Assembly (NCBI GenBank): GCA_051453625.1
Contig: JBOZIK010000001.1
Location: forward strand, 107,457,047 to 107,521,046
Source of the DNA: Welwitschia mirabilis
Taxonomy: Eukaryota > Gnetophyta > Gnetopsida > Welwitschiales
DNA: 64,000 nucleotides
Reading direction: 5' to 3'
Every line of letters starts with the position of its first letter. Position 1 is the first letter of the stretch. The notes below the pieces were generated by a model. That model worked only from the letters and a program-made list of their open reading frames with translations, was not told the origin of the DNA and did not search any database. Below are positions 49,506 through 60,113 of the stretch, one piece after another. The translations under genes and the position numbers were made by a program.

Positions 49506-51300
49506 ATTTTGTTATACTTAGTATTGTCTTAAAGGATTTTTCAAAAGGATAGGTTGATAGTAAAATCATTCATAATTACTTTTAAACATTCATTATAAGT
49601 TGGATTATTCTTTAATCTATCCAGCCACAGGGTAGTCTTCTCTTTTGGATGTTGATTATTTTTGTTAAATTTAGAGTTGAGAGTAGGAGGAAAGTTCAGT
49701 TGATCAATAATTTTAATATCATCTTGTTAAGATTTTTTCTTTTATTTATGGATATAAGTTGAAGGTTCTTTATTAGGAGTAGTATCATGTCGACTTCTGG
49801 TTTACTACTTTCTAATCTTTCTTTACATCATTTGGGTTTGAAATAGCTTGAGTGGTAAGTGATCCTAGAAGTCTTTGATTTCCTAGCATGTTTTGTCAAA
49901 GGAGGCCAATTAAATTTTTTAAGTTTTTATTCTGATTTTATAAAATTTCATTAGTAGTATCTTGTTTCTTTTTAAGCTCTTTCATCATTTCTCTGCAAGG
50001 GTCATTTCTATTATAGTTGGAAAAATTGGGCTAAGAGTTATGACTTCTATATTTCTTGTTAAATAAAGGTTATAAAGATCTTGAAGGTTCAATATTTCTT
50101 GGTGGATCTTATTAGTTGCCTTCAAAGTTATTTGGCCTTTAATTAAATGTACAAACTTCATTAAATATGGCCTCTATAAAAGTTGGTAAATCTGGGCATT
50201 CTTTCATAGAGTGATAGTTTTCATCACATATTTCATAATGGTTGAGTTGATTTAGCAATTTTACATCCATTAAAGATTTTGTATAACTCTTCAATGTGAT
50301 ATTAATATCACTAAGTAGGGTGTTAACCTTTAATTGATCTTCTTCATATTGTACCTTTTTGAGTCTCTAAGCATTTCACTTATATATCTAGTATCTTTAC
50401 ATGTGTTTTTGATCAATTTTGACTTCTTTTTATAACATCTACTAATAAGTTCCAAGCATTGTCTAAGGTTAAATTAAGTAACTCTTCACCACATGAAAAA
50501 TCTATCATTTGTTTGGTTTGACTATTCAATCCACTATAGAAGTGATCAATAACTTCTTATTTTGTAAACTCATTCACTAGGTTGAATGACATAGCTATTA
50601 AGAATCTTTCATATGTTGAGGAATAATCTTCATGAGGATATTATTGAAAATTTACAATTACTTTTTTCTTCTTCTCATAACTGTCTCATTTATGAATCAT
50701 TTAATAAAGACTTCTTAAACTTAATTCCATGTCTTAAGGCTTCTATGTATAATGGTTTTAACTCAATTTTTTACTTTTCCTTTTAAGGCAAATGAAAAGA
50801 TTATCATGTAGGTCCTATCTAAAATTTTATTTTTTTCATTTCCTAAAGTAAGGATGAGTTATTCAATCTTGGCTATGTATTGCAATGGGTTTTTATTAGG
50901 TTCTTCAAAAAAGATAGGATAGGCATTTAATTTTTTTTAACTCTACATCATCTCTAGAGGGTAGGTCAAATGGGTTTTGAAGTTTTCTCTTTTTGTTATC
51001 TAACATAACCTTTAAAGTAACATTTAAATTAAAGGAATATTTTGAGTGAATATTTGTTAAATGCCATAGAGGTAAGAGTATAAGGATGATTAAGTGAAAG
51101 AGGAGGTAGGAGTTTTATTAGAACTTGGTTTGTTTTCAAAAATTTTCAGACTTAGAAGTATGCAAACAAGAAATAGTAAATGTAGAATATTTGTCTTAAT
51201 TAAATTTTTCTTTCTTACCTCAAGTTCTTGAATTAAAGTCTACTAAAACTTCTTTGGTTACTTCATCAAGAAAATGTTTTGCATGAGTGTATTTACCTTT
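49506..51300 (-). pseudogene. Gyp-A2 gag remnant
   Basis: Minus-strand pieces: ILDRTYMIIFSFALKGKVKN (about 50755-50835) and KTIIHRSLKTWN (Retrotrans_gag core). A zinc knuckle HYEICDENYHSMKECPDLP at about 50190-50250 has its first Cys replaced by Tyr. Then QPNFSNYNRNDPCREMMKEL (about 49985-50045) and a Gln/Asn-rich C-terminal part with LLGSLTTQA. The order knuckle, linker, protease is as expected. Multiple stops and frameshifts. Confidence 0.78.
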
Positions 51301-51808
51301 GTTGTTATTTACCATTATCCTATAGGATTAATTTATGTTAAACAAACTTCTTTATATTCATGTGGAACCAATCTCCGAGATCACTTAAAGGTGCAAGGAG
51401 TAGGATATGCCAAATGAATGTGGCAATCACTTAAATTACATGAAGAACCAAGTGTAAGCCAAGTTTATTGCAAATAATAATCAATATAATGATCCCCAGG
51501 ATCACATGAAGTGCAAGGGGTAGTCCTAATAAATTGGTGAATTGAAATATGAATCACTCAAATTAAAATTACACTTGAAAGTATAGAAAGAAAAATTGCA
51601 AGAAATAAAAATTACAATTTGCAAGAAAGGAAATTAAGTGTACACTCCAAATGGATAATCAAATAATTACTTGTAGACAAAAAGGTAATCAATCAATTGC
51701 AAGTAGATCGCAAAGGATAAAATAAAATACTACTCAAACAAACAAATTAAAATGAATTCAAAATACTTACTTAAGTAATGATAATCTTTTTTTTCTCTTT
51801 TGAAGTCT
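51301..51808 (-). mobile_element. Gyp-A2 untranslated leader
   Basis: About 500 bp between gag and primer site with no reading frame. A short repeat, CCAAATGAATGTGGCAATCAC versus later GGTGAATTGAAATATGAATC, hints at ill-defined local duplication. Confidence 0.6.
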
Positions 51809-51826
51809 TCCCTGGCAATGACACCA
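51809..51826 (-). other. Gyp-A2 primer binding site (tRNA-Asp type)
   Basis: Minus strand TGGTGTCATTGCCAGGGA, three bases from the LTR end. It differs from TGGCGCCGTTGCCGGGGA only at CpG cytosines or guanines and one adjacent base. Confidence 0.8.
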
Positions 51827-52305
51827 ACATGTTATGATGTGTACTTATACTTCTAATTCTAATATTCTAAAGATTGAATTCAACTTTAAACATTTGAAAA
51901 GATAATAATCTAATTACACACAATACACATTTGTATAGTGGAATCAACCCAAATGTCATATACCTAGAGAAGACTTCTAAAAGAGAATACAAAAAATTAC
52001 TTTCATAAAGAGAAGAATAACATATTTTAGAATTTTACTTGAAAGGAAATAAAATTAAACAATGTAAGATGAAAATGTAATGCAATGCAATGGAATGAAA
52101 TGAAATGCAATGTAATAAATGAAATTCTAATGTAATGAATTAATTAAAATTTTAATCTACTGTCACTTAGATTGGTTCTTATAACATTTTAATTACAAAT
52201 TCATATTACTTAAATTGTAATTAAGATAAGCTATAAGGAAGAACATTAAAACATTTGAATTCAATTAATACTTTTATTAATGAAATTAAATTACATCCAC
52301 TTATG

Positions 52306-52310
52306 ACAAC
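52306..52310. other. Target-site duplication of Gyp-B2 (ACAAC), left copy
   Basis: ACAAC lies on the left and again at 54510-54514. Uninterrupted Gyp-A LTRs carry a single ACAAT/ATAAT at this spot. Confidence 0.8.
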
Positions 52311-54509
52311 ATTGCGGTGTGAATTTATGCAATTCTAAAGTCCTTTAGGTAAATCTGTAAATCAAATTACTTGTAGAAAAGCACATGCTAGTATATATGG
52401 AAGTTTACTCGAATGTTGTAATCCCAATAAAGGCACTAGGCTCAGAGTTAGAAAATTTATTTTTAAAGGTATTTTTAGTCTTTTTATCTTTTAATAACAA
52501 AAAGTAAATAACAGGTAAAATGCAATGCAAAGTGAATGGAGATGAAATGAAAATGGAAAGTGGAATGGATTCTATTGGATCCTAATCCTCCTGTTATAAG
52601 AACTAGCTTCTTTATAATTCAAATCAATTAAGAAGAGTACTTAACATATTCCTAATTAACGTGAACTATGAGATATACCAAATAAAATATGAAATGCGAT
52701 GTAGAATGAAAATGGAATAACAATGCAAATCTAAACTAACCCAAGCTAATCTTGATAAAGTATGCTTTTATGCTCTAAATAAATTATAGAATCATTACAA
52801 AACTATAACCAACTTAAATCATAAGGGATATAAATAGAATTGGAATGCAAAGAGTNNNNNNNNNNGTATTGATTTAAAAAACTTTACATTTACTTACAGC
52901 AAAGTAGCAGCACCTCAATGGAAGAGACTCAGCTTAACACTAAGAGAACTCCTCTTTGTAGCTATTGGATGGATCTCTTATCCTTTAATCTTCTATCACA
53001 AGCATATCGAGTACAAAATATAGAAACAAAAGTAAAGAAGGATAAGGGTATTTATAGTTTTACATTGAAGTTCTAGAAGTCAGAAAAGAAACTCTAATAG
53101 CCCNNNNNNNNNNNNNNNNNNNNNNNNNNNNNNNNNNNNNNNNNNNNNNNNNNNNNNNNNNNNNNNNNNNNNNNNNNNNNNNNNNNNNNNNNNNNNNNNN
53201 NNNNNNNNNNNNNNNNNNNNNNNNNNNNNNNNNNNNNNNNNNNNNNNNNNNNNNNNNNNNNNNNNNNNNNNNNNNNNNNNNNNNNNNNNNNNNNNNNNNN
53301 NNNNNNNNNNNNNNNNNNNNNNNNNNNNNNNNNNNNNNNNNNNNNNNNNNNNNNNNNNNNNNNNNNNNNNNNNNNNNNNNNNNNNNNNNNNNNNNNNNNN
53401 NNNNNNNNNNNNNNNNNNNNNNNNNNNNNNNNNNNNNNNNNNNNNNNNNNNNNNNNNNNNNNNNNNNNNNNNNNNNNNNNNNNNNNNNNNNNNNNNNNNN
53501 NNNNNNNNNNNNNNNNNNNNNNNNNNNNNNNNNNNNNNNNNNNNNNNNNNNNNNNNNNNNNNNNNNNNNNNNNNNNNNNNNNNNNNNNNNNNNNNNNNNN
53601 NNNNNNNNNNNNNNNNNNNNNNNNNNNNNNNNNNNNNNNNNNNNNNNNNNNNNNNNNNNNNNNNNNNNNNNNNNNNNNNNNNNNNNNNNNNNNNNNNNNN
53701 NNNNNNNNNNNNNNNNNNNNNNNNNNNNNNNNNNNNNNNNNNNNNNNNNNNNNNNNNNNNNNNNNNNNNNNNNNNNNNNNNNNNNNNNNNNNNNNNNNNN
53801 NNNNNNNNNNNNNNNNNNNNNNNNNNNNNNNNNNNNNNNNNNNNNNNNNNNNNNNNNNNNNNNNNNNNNNNNNNNNNNNNNNNNNNNNNNNNNNNNNNNN
53901 NNNNNNNNNNNNNNNNNNNNNNNNNNNNNNNNNNNNNNNNNNNNNNNNNNNNNNNNNNNNNNNNNNNNNNNNNNNNNNNNNNNNNNNAGAAACAAAAGTA
54001 AAGAAGGAGAAGGGTATTTATAGTTTTACATTGAAGTTCTAGAAGTCAGAAAAGAAACTCTAATAGCCCAAATGGATCACTTGACCCCATTACAAAGATA
54101 ATTCTTTCCAACCATAGAAAAATAGTTGTCATCTTGACTATCATAAGGATGACAGAGGGGACTCACTCTATGTTAAAAAGTACTTTATCAGCTTCATACC
54201 CCAATGTTAACCCTACATATTTTATCCATGTCAATAGTTTAATCATCCTTCCTATTGTGGGGATGACATAGATGGCAACAGGCTTCCTTATCTTCAATCT
54301 CAAAGGTAAGTTAGTTTTTTGCATGGTGAAACCTTCTTCCAAGTATGCAACATTAGAATAAGTCCTTCAAATATTCTAAGAATCACATGTTTCAATGATT
54401 TTCTTGTCAAATCTCCATAATCATCAGTATTACATTTAAACCTATATAATTATCCTACAAAAGTACTCAAAATACATTAGAAAATTCCTATAAATTGGCA
54501 TTGCAATAT
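52311..54509 (-). repeat. Gyp-B2: solo LTR of a Gyp-B-related family nested in the Gyp-A2 LTR
   Basis: Minus strand from ATATTGCAATGCCAATTT to CACACCGCAAT. The start matches the Gyp-B1 LTR start and the interior is more distant, so it is a related subfamily. Flanked by ACAAC. Without the 884-N gap (53104-53987) and its duplicated 82-bp flank the length is about 1.2 kb, which fits a single LTR. The gap leaves open that internal sequence is hidden. It has two foldback motifs (about 54127-54152 and 54241-54268) and a possible TATA near 53047. 10-N gap at 52856-52865. Confidence 0.75.
53104..53987. other. Assembly gap (884 N) flanked by 82-bp direct repeat
   Basis: The roughly 82 bases before the gap (to 53103) recur right after it (53988-54069) with one or two differences. 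Confidence 0.9.
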
Positions 54510-55124
54510 ACAACAACTCCTTAATGGAAGATTCTTTACTTAACACTAAGGTGGTCCTTCTCACAAGTAGGATGGATCTCCTTGCCTTCATCAATCTTCA
54601 ATTATCACAAGAATGTAGATAACAAAGGATGATTTGAAATAGGACCTAAAAGGGCCTATTTATAGGTTGGGATAGGTCATTAAGGGGTATGAAACAAAGA
54701 GGTATGAGTTATATCCACTCTTTCATAACAATTTAATTAACTTTATAAATTCTTTTGATCATCGTCCATTGTGTCATTTCCATGAACAGAGGATGATACT
54801 TCATCTATCAACTAATGCTTAGCATGTGTTAAATATGTTGACTATCTTCTTGATAATCATCCCTAGGACATAGAGGATGACCATGCTTTCCTTACTGTTG
54901 TTTCCTTTATCATCCTCATGATATGAAGGACAACCATAATATCTTCATCAAATTTCTTTGGTTCATGATCCTTCAAAAATAGCTTCTTGTGTTGGAAATT
55001 ATTGAATCTTTTAATTTGAATGGAAGATTTGTATAATTTTCATAAATCCTTAGAAAAACTCATAAATAGGACCTAAAAATTTACTTCACAAGTGTATTAA
55101 ATAGGTCAAGTTGAAATCGCAACA

Positions 55125-55129
55125 AATAC
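55125..55129. other. Right target-site duplication of Gyp-A2 (AATAC)
   Basis: Identical to 36210-36214 and adjacent to the LTR end GCAACA on the plus strand. Confidence 0.85.
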
Positions 55130-56145
55130 CATGAGTTTTCTTACACTAGTTCTTCTAAGGTTATTCTAATTATCTAGAATTATAGTATATTATAATTGAT
55201 TGAACTACCCTTCATATCTTTTTTTTCTTTTTTTCATTTTACCTTCATGAGATTAAATCTAAAACCATGTTTAAACTAATGTTTCTATCTGAATCATCTC
55301 ATGTAGGTTATAAGAGTTGAGTAAGGTTTAAATTCTAAGGAACAAAGAATTAACATAATGAATTGGATATTGCTAAATTACAACTTAGGTTATCATGAAA
55401 TAGGGATTTACCTATGTTTGATTATCAGGAAAAGAGATCATGTTTTATGTATTATGATGTTTCATAGTAGGATTCATGAGAGTCCTTATATAAGATATAC
55501 CTTGATGAGGACTCATTATATAGAGTGAACTCATTTGAGATATAACTTAAATTGCTTTATATATGTATTTCTTATATTCTTATCTTATTCCACTCATCTA
55601 CCTAATTACATCAAGTAGTTTTATCTTTTGTATCTTTAAATATTTATAAGTACTCCAAAAACTTTGGATTATACCTTTTTATATCTTTTATTTTTAATAA
55701 ATTTAAAGACTAAAATTATAATTAATTAATTTATTGAGTGTTTTATTTTCAATAAAAAAGATAATGAAAAATTCTTTTACCTAAATCTTTCATTACATAT
55801 TCAAAATAGACATGTTTTAATATAATTTATTATTAAAGATGACTTATCATTTAATAGTATGAAAACTAGATTTTAAATTCATTTTAAGTATTCGTAAGAA
55901 CTAAATGAATGTTATTTATAAAAAATACATGTTATCATTTAGATTCCATGATCATGTTATTTATTTCAAATGCTAGAATGATATCTCACTAAACATTATG
56001 ATATATTAAGAAGTAGATCTTTTTCTAGAAGAACGAAAGTTATATACTTTTGATAAATTATAGAATCATATATTTTGATAAGCTACTACTATAACAAATA
56101 TATGTATGTAATATGATAAATTATGAATATTAGGATATGGATTGT
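55130..56145. other. AT-rich intergenic sequence, nothing recognised
   Basis: About 1 kb between Gyp-A2 and Cop-2. No frames or repeats of note. Confidence 0.6.
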
Positions 56146-56706
56146 TGTAATTAGTTATAGAAATACTCATGGAGATAATCAAATATGTATTCTAAATCAT
56201 TATTCTTAAGAATGTTACCACAGAGTCCCAATCATAAAATTATAATTTATGAGTCTATAAGTCATATTTTATGATAGATTTCATAGGCTTATAGAAGATT
56301 AGTATAATTAATATTTATTTAATTTTCAAAACATTCAAGAGAATAATAAAAGTTTCAAATCCACTTTGTTAAATAAATCTTAATTCTATGGTTAATCAAA
56401 GTAGCTATAATAGCGAATGTTATAAACTATGTAATTAATTGTTATTAAAGTCATGATAAAAAATTCCATTAATACATGACCATTCACATAGTTTATATAC
56501 TTTATAATTTTACATTTCTTAATTATCTTTTTCATTTATGAAAATCTTCAAGTAATTCATCTAATCTTGAAAAGTTAAATGAATTACCTTAGTAAAAAAT
56601 ATTTCATATAATATTTTAACTATTTATTTAATTTTTAGATTTATAAAAATTATTGCTATTTTTACATTTAACTCTTGTATTGTAAATATTCATTTTCACC
56701 ATTACA
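56146..56706 (+). repeat. Cop-2 5' LTR
   Basis: Starts TGTAATTAGTTATAG, ends TTCACCATTACA directly before the primer site. Collinear with 59515-60113. Confidence 0.82.
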
Positions 56707-56719
56707 TGGTATTAGAGCC
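56707..56719 (+). other. Cop-2 primer binding site (tRNA-iMet type)
   Basis: TGGTATTAGAGCC, one transition from TGGTATCAGAGCC, the usual copia site. Confidence 0.85.
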
Positions 56720-57680
56720 TTTTTAACAAGAATCCTATCTGGCTAACCCATGACCAAGGATTTATATGGTATAAAAGAAGAATTTTCTCCAAAAGTTCTA
56801 GGATCAAATACCACATTACCACTTGAATTTTAAAATTATTAATTTCTAAAAACACAAATAAGAATGGAAAAAACCCTAAGCCCTTAGAAAAAAAAGCCAT
56901 GCTAATGGTAAATTTTAACTTCTTAAAAGAACAAATTCCCAAAGACTTATATGTTGATAGGAATTGATAACTATCTAGCATGAAGGACATTATTGTATTG
57001 GTGTTGTAATATTATGATGGAAATAATGTCAAAAATATAGAATTTCATGAAAGAAGAAAATTTGATTTAATGCATGAGCCAAAATAGTCCCACTGTTGTT
57101 CATAAACCTATCTATTTCTACTACAATTTATAAAATACTTTCAGCTAAACCCATGTGGCAAAAGTTGAAAAATTTATATGATGTGATAAATAAAAACACT
57201 TTAAGAATGCTCTTGATAAAACCTAATAATTTGAAAATATATGAAAAAAAAGGCTTTATAACTTTATTGAAAAAATTGGCTTCATATGCAAGGATATAAG
57301 GGAGAAATGCAGGAAATCCATGATATAAACATGACTATTATACAATAAAATCCCTTCCTAGTTAATTGAAATAATTTATAAGACAATTCAATCATTTTTA
57401 AAAAAATGTAAAGTTATCTAAATAACTATATTCCATGCTAAAAATGGAGTATAATATAAACAAGGAGATAGAGACAAGTATCATTACAACATAGAACATG
57501 TGTGTTTTATAAAAGACTTAAGGAATAATCAAGGAAAGGATGGAAAAGAAAGCTAAGTTTCATGGGAAATGTCTCATTTGCAAGAAGAAGAAGAAAACCA
57601 TGTATAATTCATACTTTAAGTTAAAGAATAACAAGGAAGTAGTGATACAACTACAAATAATCTTTAATTAGATGAAGACC
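56720..57680 (+). pseudogene. Cop-2 gag remnant
   Basis: A 67-codon open frame (57096-57299) contains ILSAKPMWQKLKNLYDVINK and LKIYEKKGFITLLKK, the W-x-K-L-x2-L-Y core of the copia gag (UBN2-type) domain. Further on, at about 57553-57615, FHGKCLICKKKKKTMYNSYF is a decayed zinc knuckle. No complete frame. Confidence 0.78.
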
Positions 57681-58239
57681 TTAGGAATGAATGTAATACA
57701 AAAGTTATCATTAGTATTAAGGTTAACATTGGCATGACAAGTTAATTCCTTTTAGAGCCAATGGATATGAATTAACATTTCTAAAAGGTTATATTTAGTG
57801 TTAATCAAGATGAAAGACAGCTCAAGAGACCAAAGTAAGTAGAAATACTATTAAGGAATACAAGTACACATGCTAATAAGAATATATAAGAAGTAATTTT
57901 AGGAGAAGAAATAAGTTCATGGAAAATATTTTATCATGCTTCCTATGCATTCCACAGTAATAAATTCTAATGTTTGCAAGTCAAACTCTTTTTATAAAGG
58001 AATGAAAGGAATCCCTAAATTTAAAAATATGAAATACTAATCAAAAAGGATGTTTGGAAAGTTGTAACGTGAATGAATTATAAGAATATTATTTATTACA
58101 TGTTGGGTATTCATAATAAAGCTTAATGAATTTGAAAACTTAGAGAAATGAAAAGCTAAAATGATATTATAAGGATTCTTCCTATTATTAGAATTAATTT
58201 TAATAAACTATTTGCACCTCTTGTAAGAATGGTAACCAT

Positions 58240-59514
58240 AAAGACACTAATTAATCTAGCAACATTCTACAATTTGTGAAGGTTTTAATATCGATGGCTA
58301 AGAGGATAAAAATTCAATCTTAATTATAAAACTAAAGATGTCCTTATATGTCCTAAAATATACTTCAAAAGTCTTATATCAGTAGATATGTTAATGTCTT
58401 CTTGAGGTTGGATTTAAAAATGATGCCTCTCATATAAATGTCTTTATATTCATGAAAATATATGTATAGACAATATTTTTAAATTTCCATGTTGATGACA
58501 TTTTAGTCATTGGAATACATTTATTATGGATCAAGGATCTTACTTATCAATTTTTTAGAAAATTTAAGTTATTTTAATTAACTTTGAAAAACTATTCCAT
58601 ATGAATGAATATCTTAGGTAAACCAAATATGTTATAGGATAATTAAAATCTAATGGAATGAAACATCTTCCAAGAAGAGCTTTTATTAATCTATGTTATA
58701 AATTAGATCTTAAAAGGAAGTGAAGAAATCCTATACTCTTTTGTACAATTGTTTGATAGATTATTACATTGACAAATAAAAGACTCTATGTTGAATATTC
58801 TATGGAAATTTTAATATCATTGAAGATTTTCTCAAGTAAGTTTATATAAGTGTTGTAATGCATGTCTTAAGATATACAAGAAAGTTTACTTATTTATCTC
58901 TTATTTATAAAAAAGTTTGTAATAATAAGAATAAGTCATAGAACAAGGTTACAAATAAAAATAAGACTAAGATTTTAATAAGAGCATTTTTTAAAAAAAT
59001 TTAGATTGAGTGAGATTTTTGGTAATAAGAAAATCAATAAATAAATACTTGGTATAAATGAATAATTTCTTAATAATTTGAAAAAGTGAAAAGTAATCCA
59101 CAGTATTTAGGTAATTAATGAATGCAAAGTTAAGATCCTTGAATGAAGTGATAAAGAAACTATAATAATAACATTCCCTATTTTGTGATATGAACTTACA
59201 AATTGCAAAACCATATACAACATATTATGATAATCAGTCTATAGTCAAAGGAATCTAAAAGTCACAAGTTTTGATGACAAAAGTAAACATTTTGGTATGG
59301 TCATTCATGCAGTTATAGAATATTATGATAATAAATTTATTGATGTAAAGTTTATCTCAATGATGAAATAAAAGGTCATAGGACTTATGAAACTAGTAAA
59401 AGTTCACTGAATTCAAGTAGTATATAAAGATAAAACATCATAGAATTAAATCCAAGACTAAAGAGTAGAAGAAGAAAGAACATGAACTTTAACTCTTGAA
59501 TTAAAGGGACATTC
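58240..59514 (+). pseudogene. Cop-2 partial RT and RNase H remnant
   Basis: FHVDDILVIG (about 58485-58514) is the copia RT catalytic motif region (Y-V-D-D with Tyr changed to His). VVMHVLRYTRK (about 58850-58885) matches the RT to RNase H connection, and SKHFGMVIHAVIEYYDNKF with IDVKFIS (about 59285-59360) is the C-terminal end of RNase H. Frames are broken. A purine-rich ATTAAAGGGACATTC precedes the 3' LTR. Confidence 0.75.
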
Positions 59515-60113
59515 TGTAACTAATCATGAAAATATTACTAGGAGATAATCAATTATGTAATTCTTAATAATGAGTCTTAAAAACATCATCACAAAATTGT
59601 AATAAAAAATTACAATTCATGAGTTTTGTAATTCATATTCCATGATGAATTTCGTTGATTTATCATGAAAATAATAATTCAACATACCATAGAAAACTAA
59701 GACATGTAGTATTTATCTCATTGTTGAAAAAATCCAAGACACTAATATAGTTCTTTGATCAAATTCCATGGAGTAATTAATTTAGTGAAAATTCCTTAAT
59801 TTTGTACTTTATCAAAGTAGTTATAATATTTTTTTTAAATATGTAACTAATTGTAAAATTTATTATCCAAAACCATATAAGAATAATAATCATTCATGTA
59901 GTTAATAATTCTTTAAAATTTTTCTTTTTTTTTTTTACCACCTAATTCATTTGTGAATATCTTCAAGTAAATTGTGTAATATTGAAAAGTCAAGTGACCT
60001 GTGTAAATAAAAAATATTTTATTTTAATTTTTAATTATTTAATTTTGATATTTATAAAAATTATTTTGAAAAAATTATCTCTTTCATTTCGTATTTCCTG
60101 TTTAGCCATTACA
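59515..60113 (+). repeat. Cop-2 3' LTR
   Basis: Starts TGTAACTAATCATG, ends GTTTAGCCATTACA. 599 bp, against 561 bp for the 5' LTR, with many substitutions and small indels, so an old insertion. Confidence 0.82.

Larger units (their letters stand above)
36215..55124 (-). mobile_element. Gyp-A2: Ty3/gypsy element with two nested insertions
   Basis: Complete element on the minus strand bounded by AATAC duplications. Its own parts are the 3' LTR (36215-37285), internal sequence (37286-39852 and about 48914-51829) and 5' LTR (51830-52310 plus 54515-55124). Gyp-B1 interrupts the pol remnant and Gyp-B2 interrupts the 5' LTR. Without the nested DNA the internal region is about 5.5 kb including gaps, much shorter than a complete Athila-type element because RT, RNase H and most of integrase are missing. 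Gag and protease remain recognisable. Confidence 0.88.
51830..55124 (-). repeat. Gyp-A2 5' LTR, split by Gyp-B2
   Basis: The own sequence is 51830-52310 plus 54515-55124, together about 1.09 kb, matching the 3' LTR. Outer end (minus) TGTTGCGATTTC at 55124; inner end ACATCATAACA at 51830. TATA at 54655-54666. The two halves rejoin perfectly when Gyp-B2 and one ACAAC are removed. Confidence 0.92.
56146..60113 (+). mobile_element. Cop-2: Ty1/copia element with both LTRs, internally shortened
   Basis: 5' LTR 56146-56706, primer site, gag and partial pol remnants, purine-rich tract, 3' LTR 59515-60113; about 4.0 kb in all. The internal part is only about 2.8 kb against the roughly 4 kb usual for this type. 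Gag, the end of RT and the end of RNase H can be read, while most of protease, integrase and the RT front are missing or unreadable. Flanking 5-mers (ATTGT left, TTAAT right) do not match. Confidence 0.82.
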
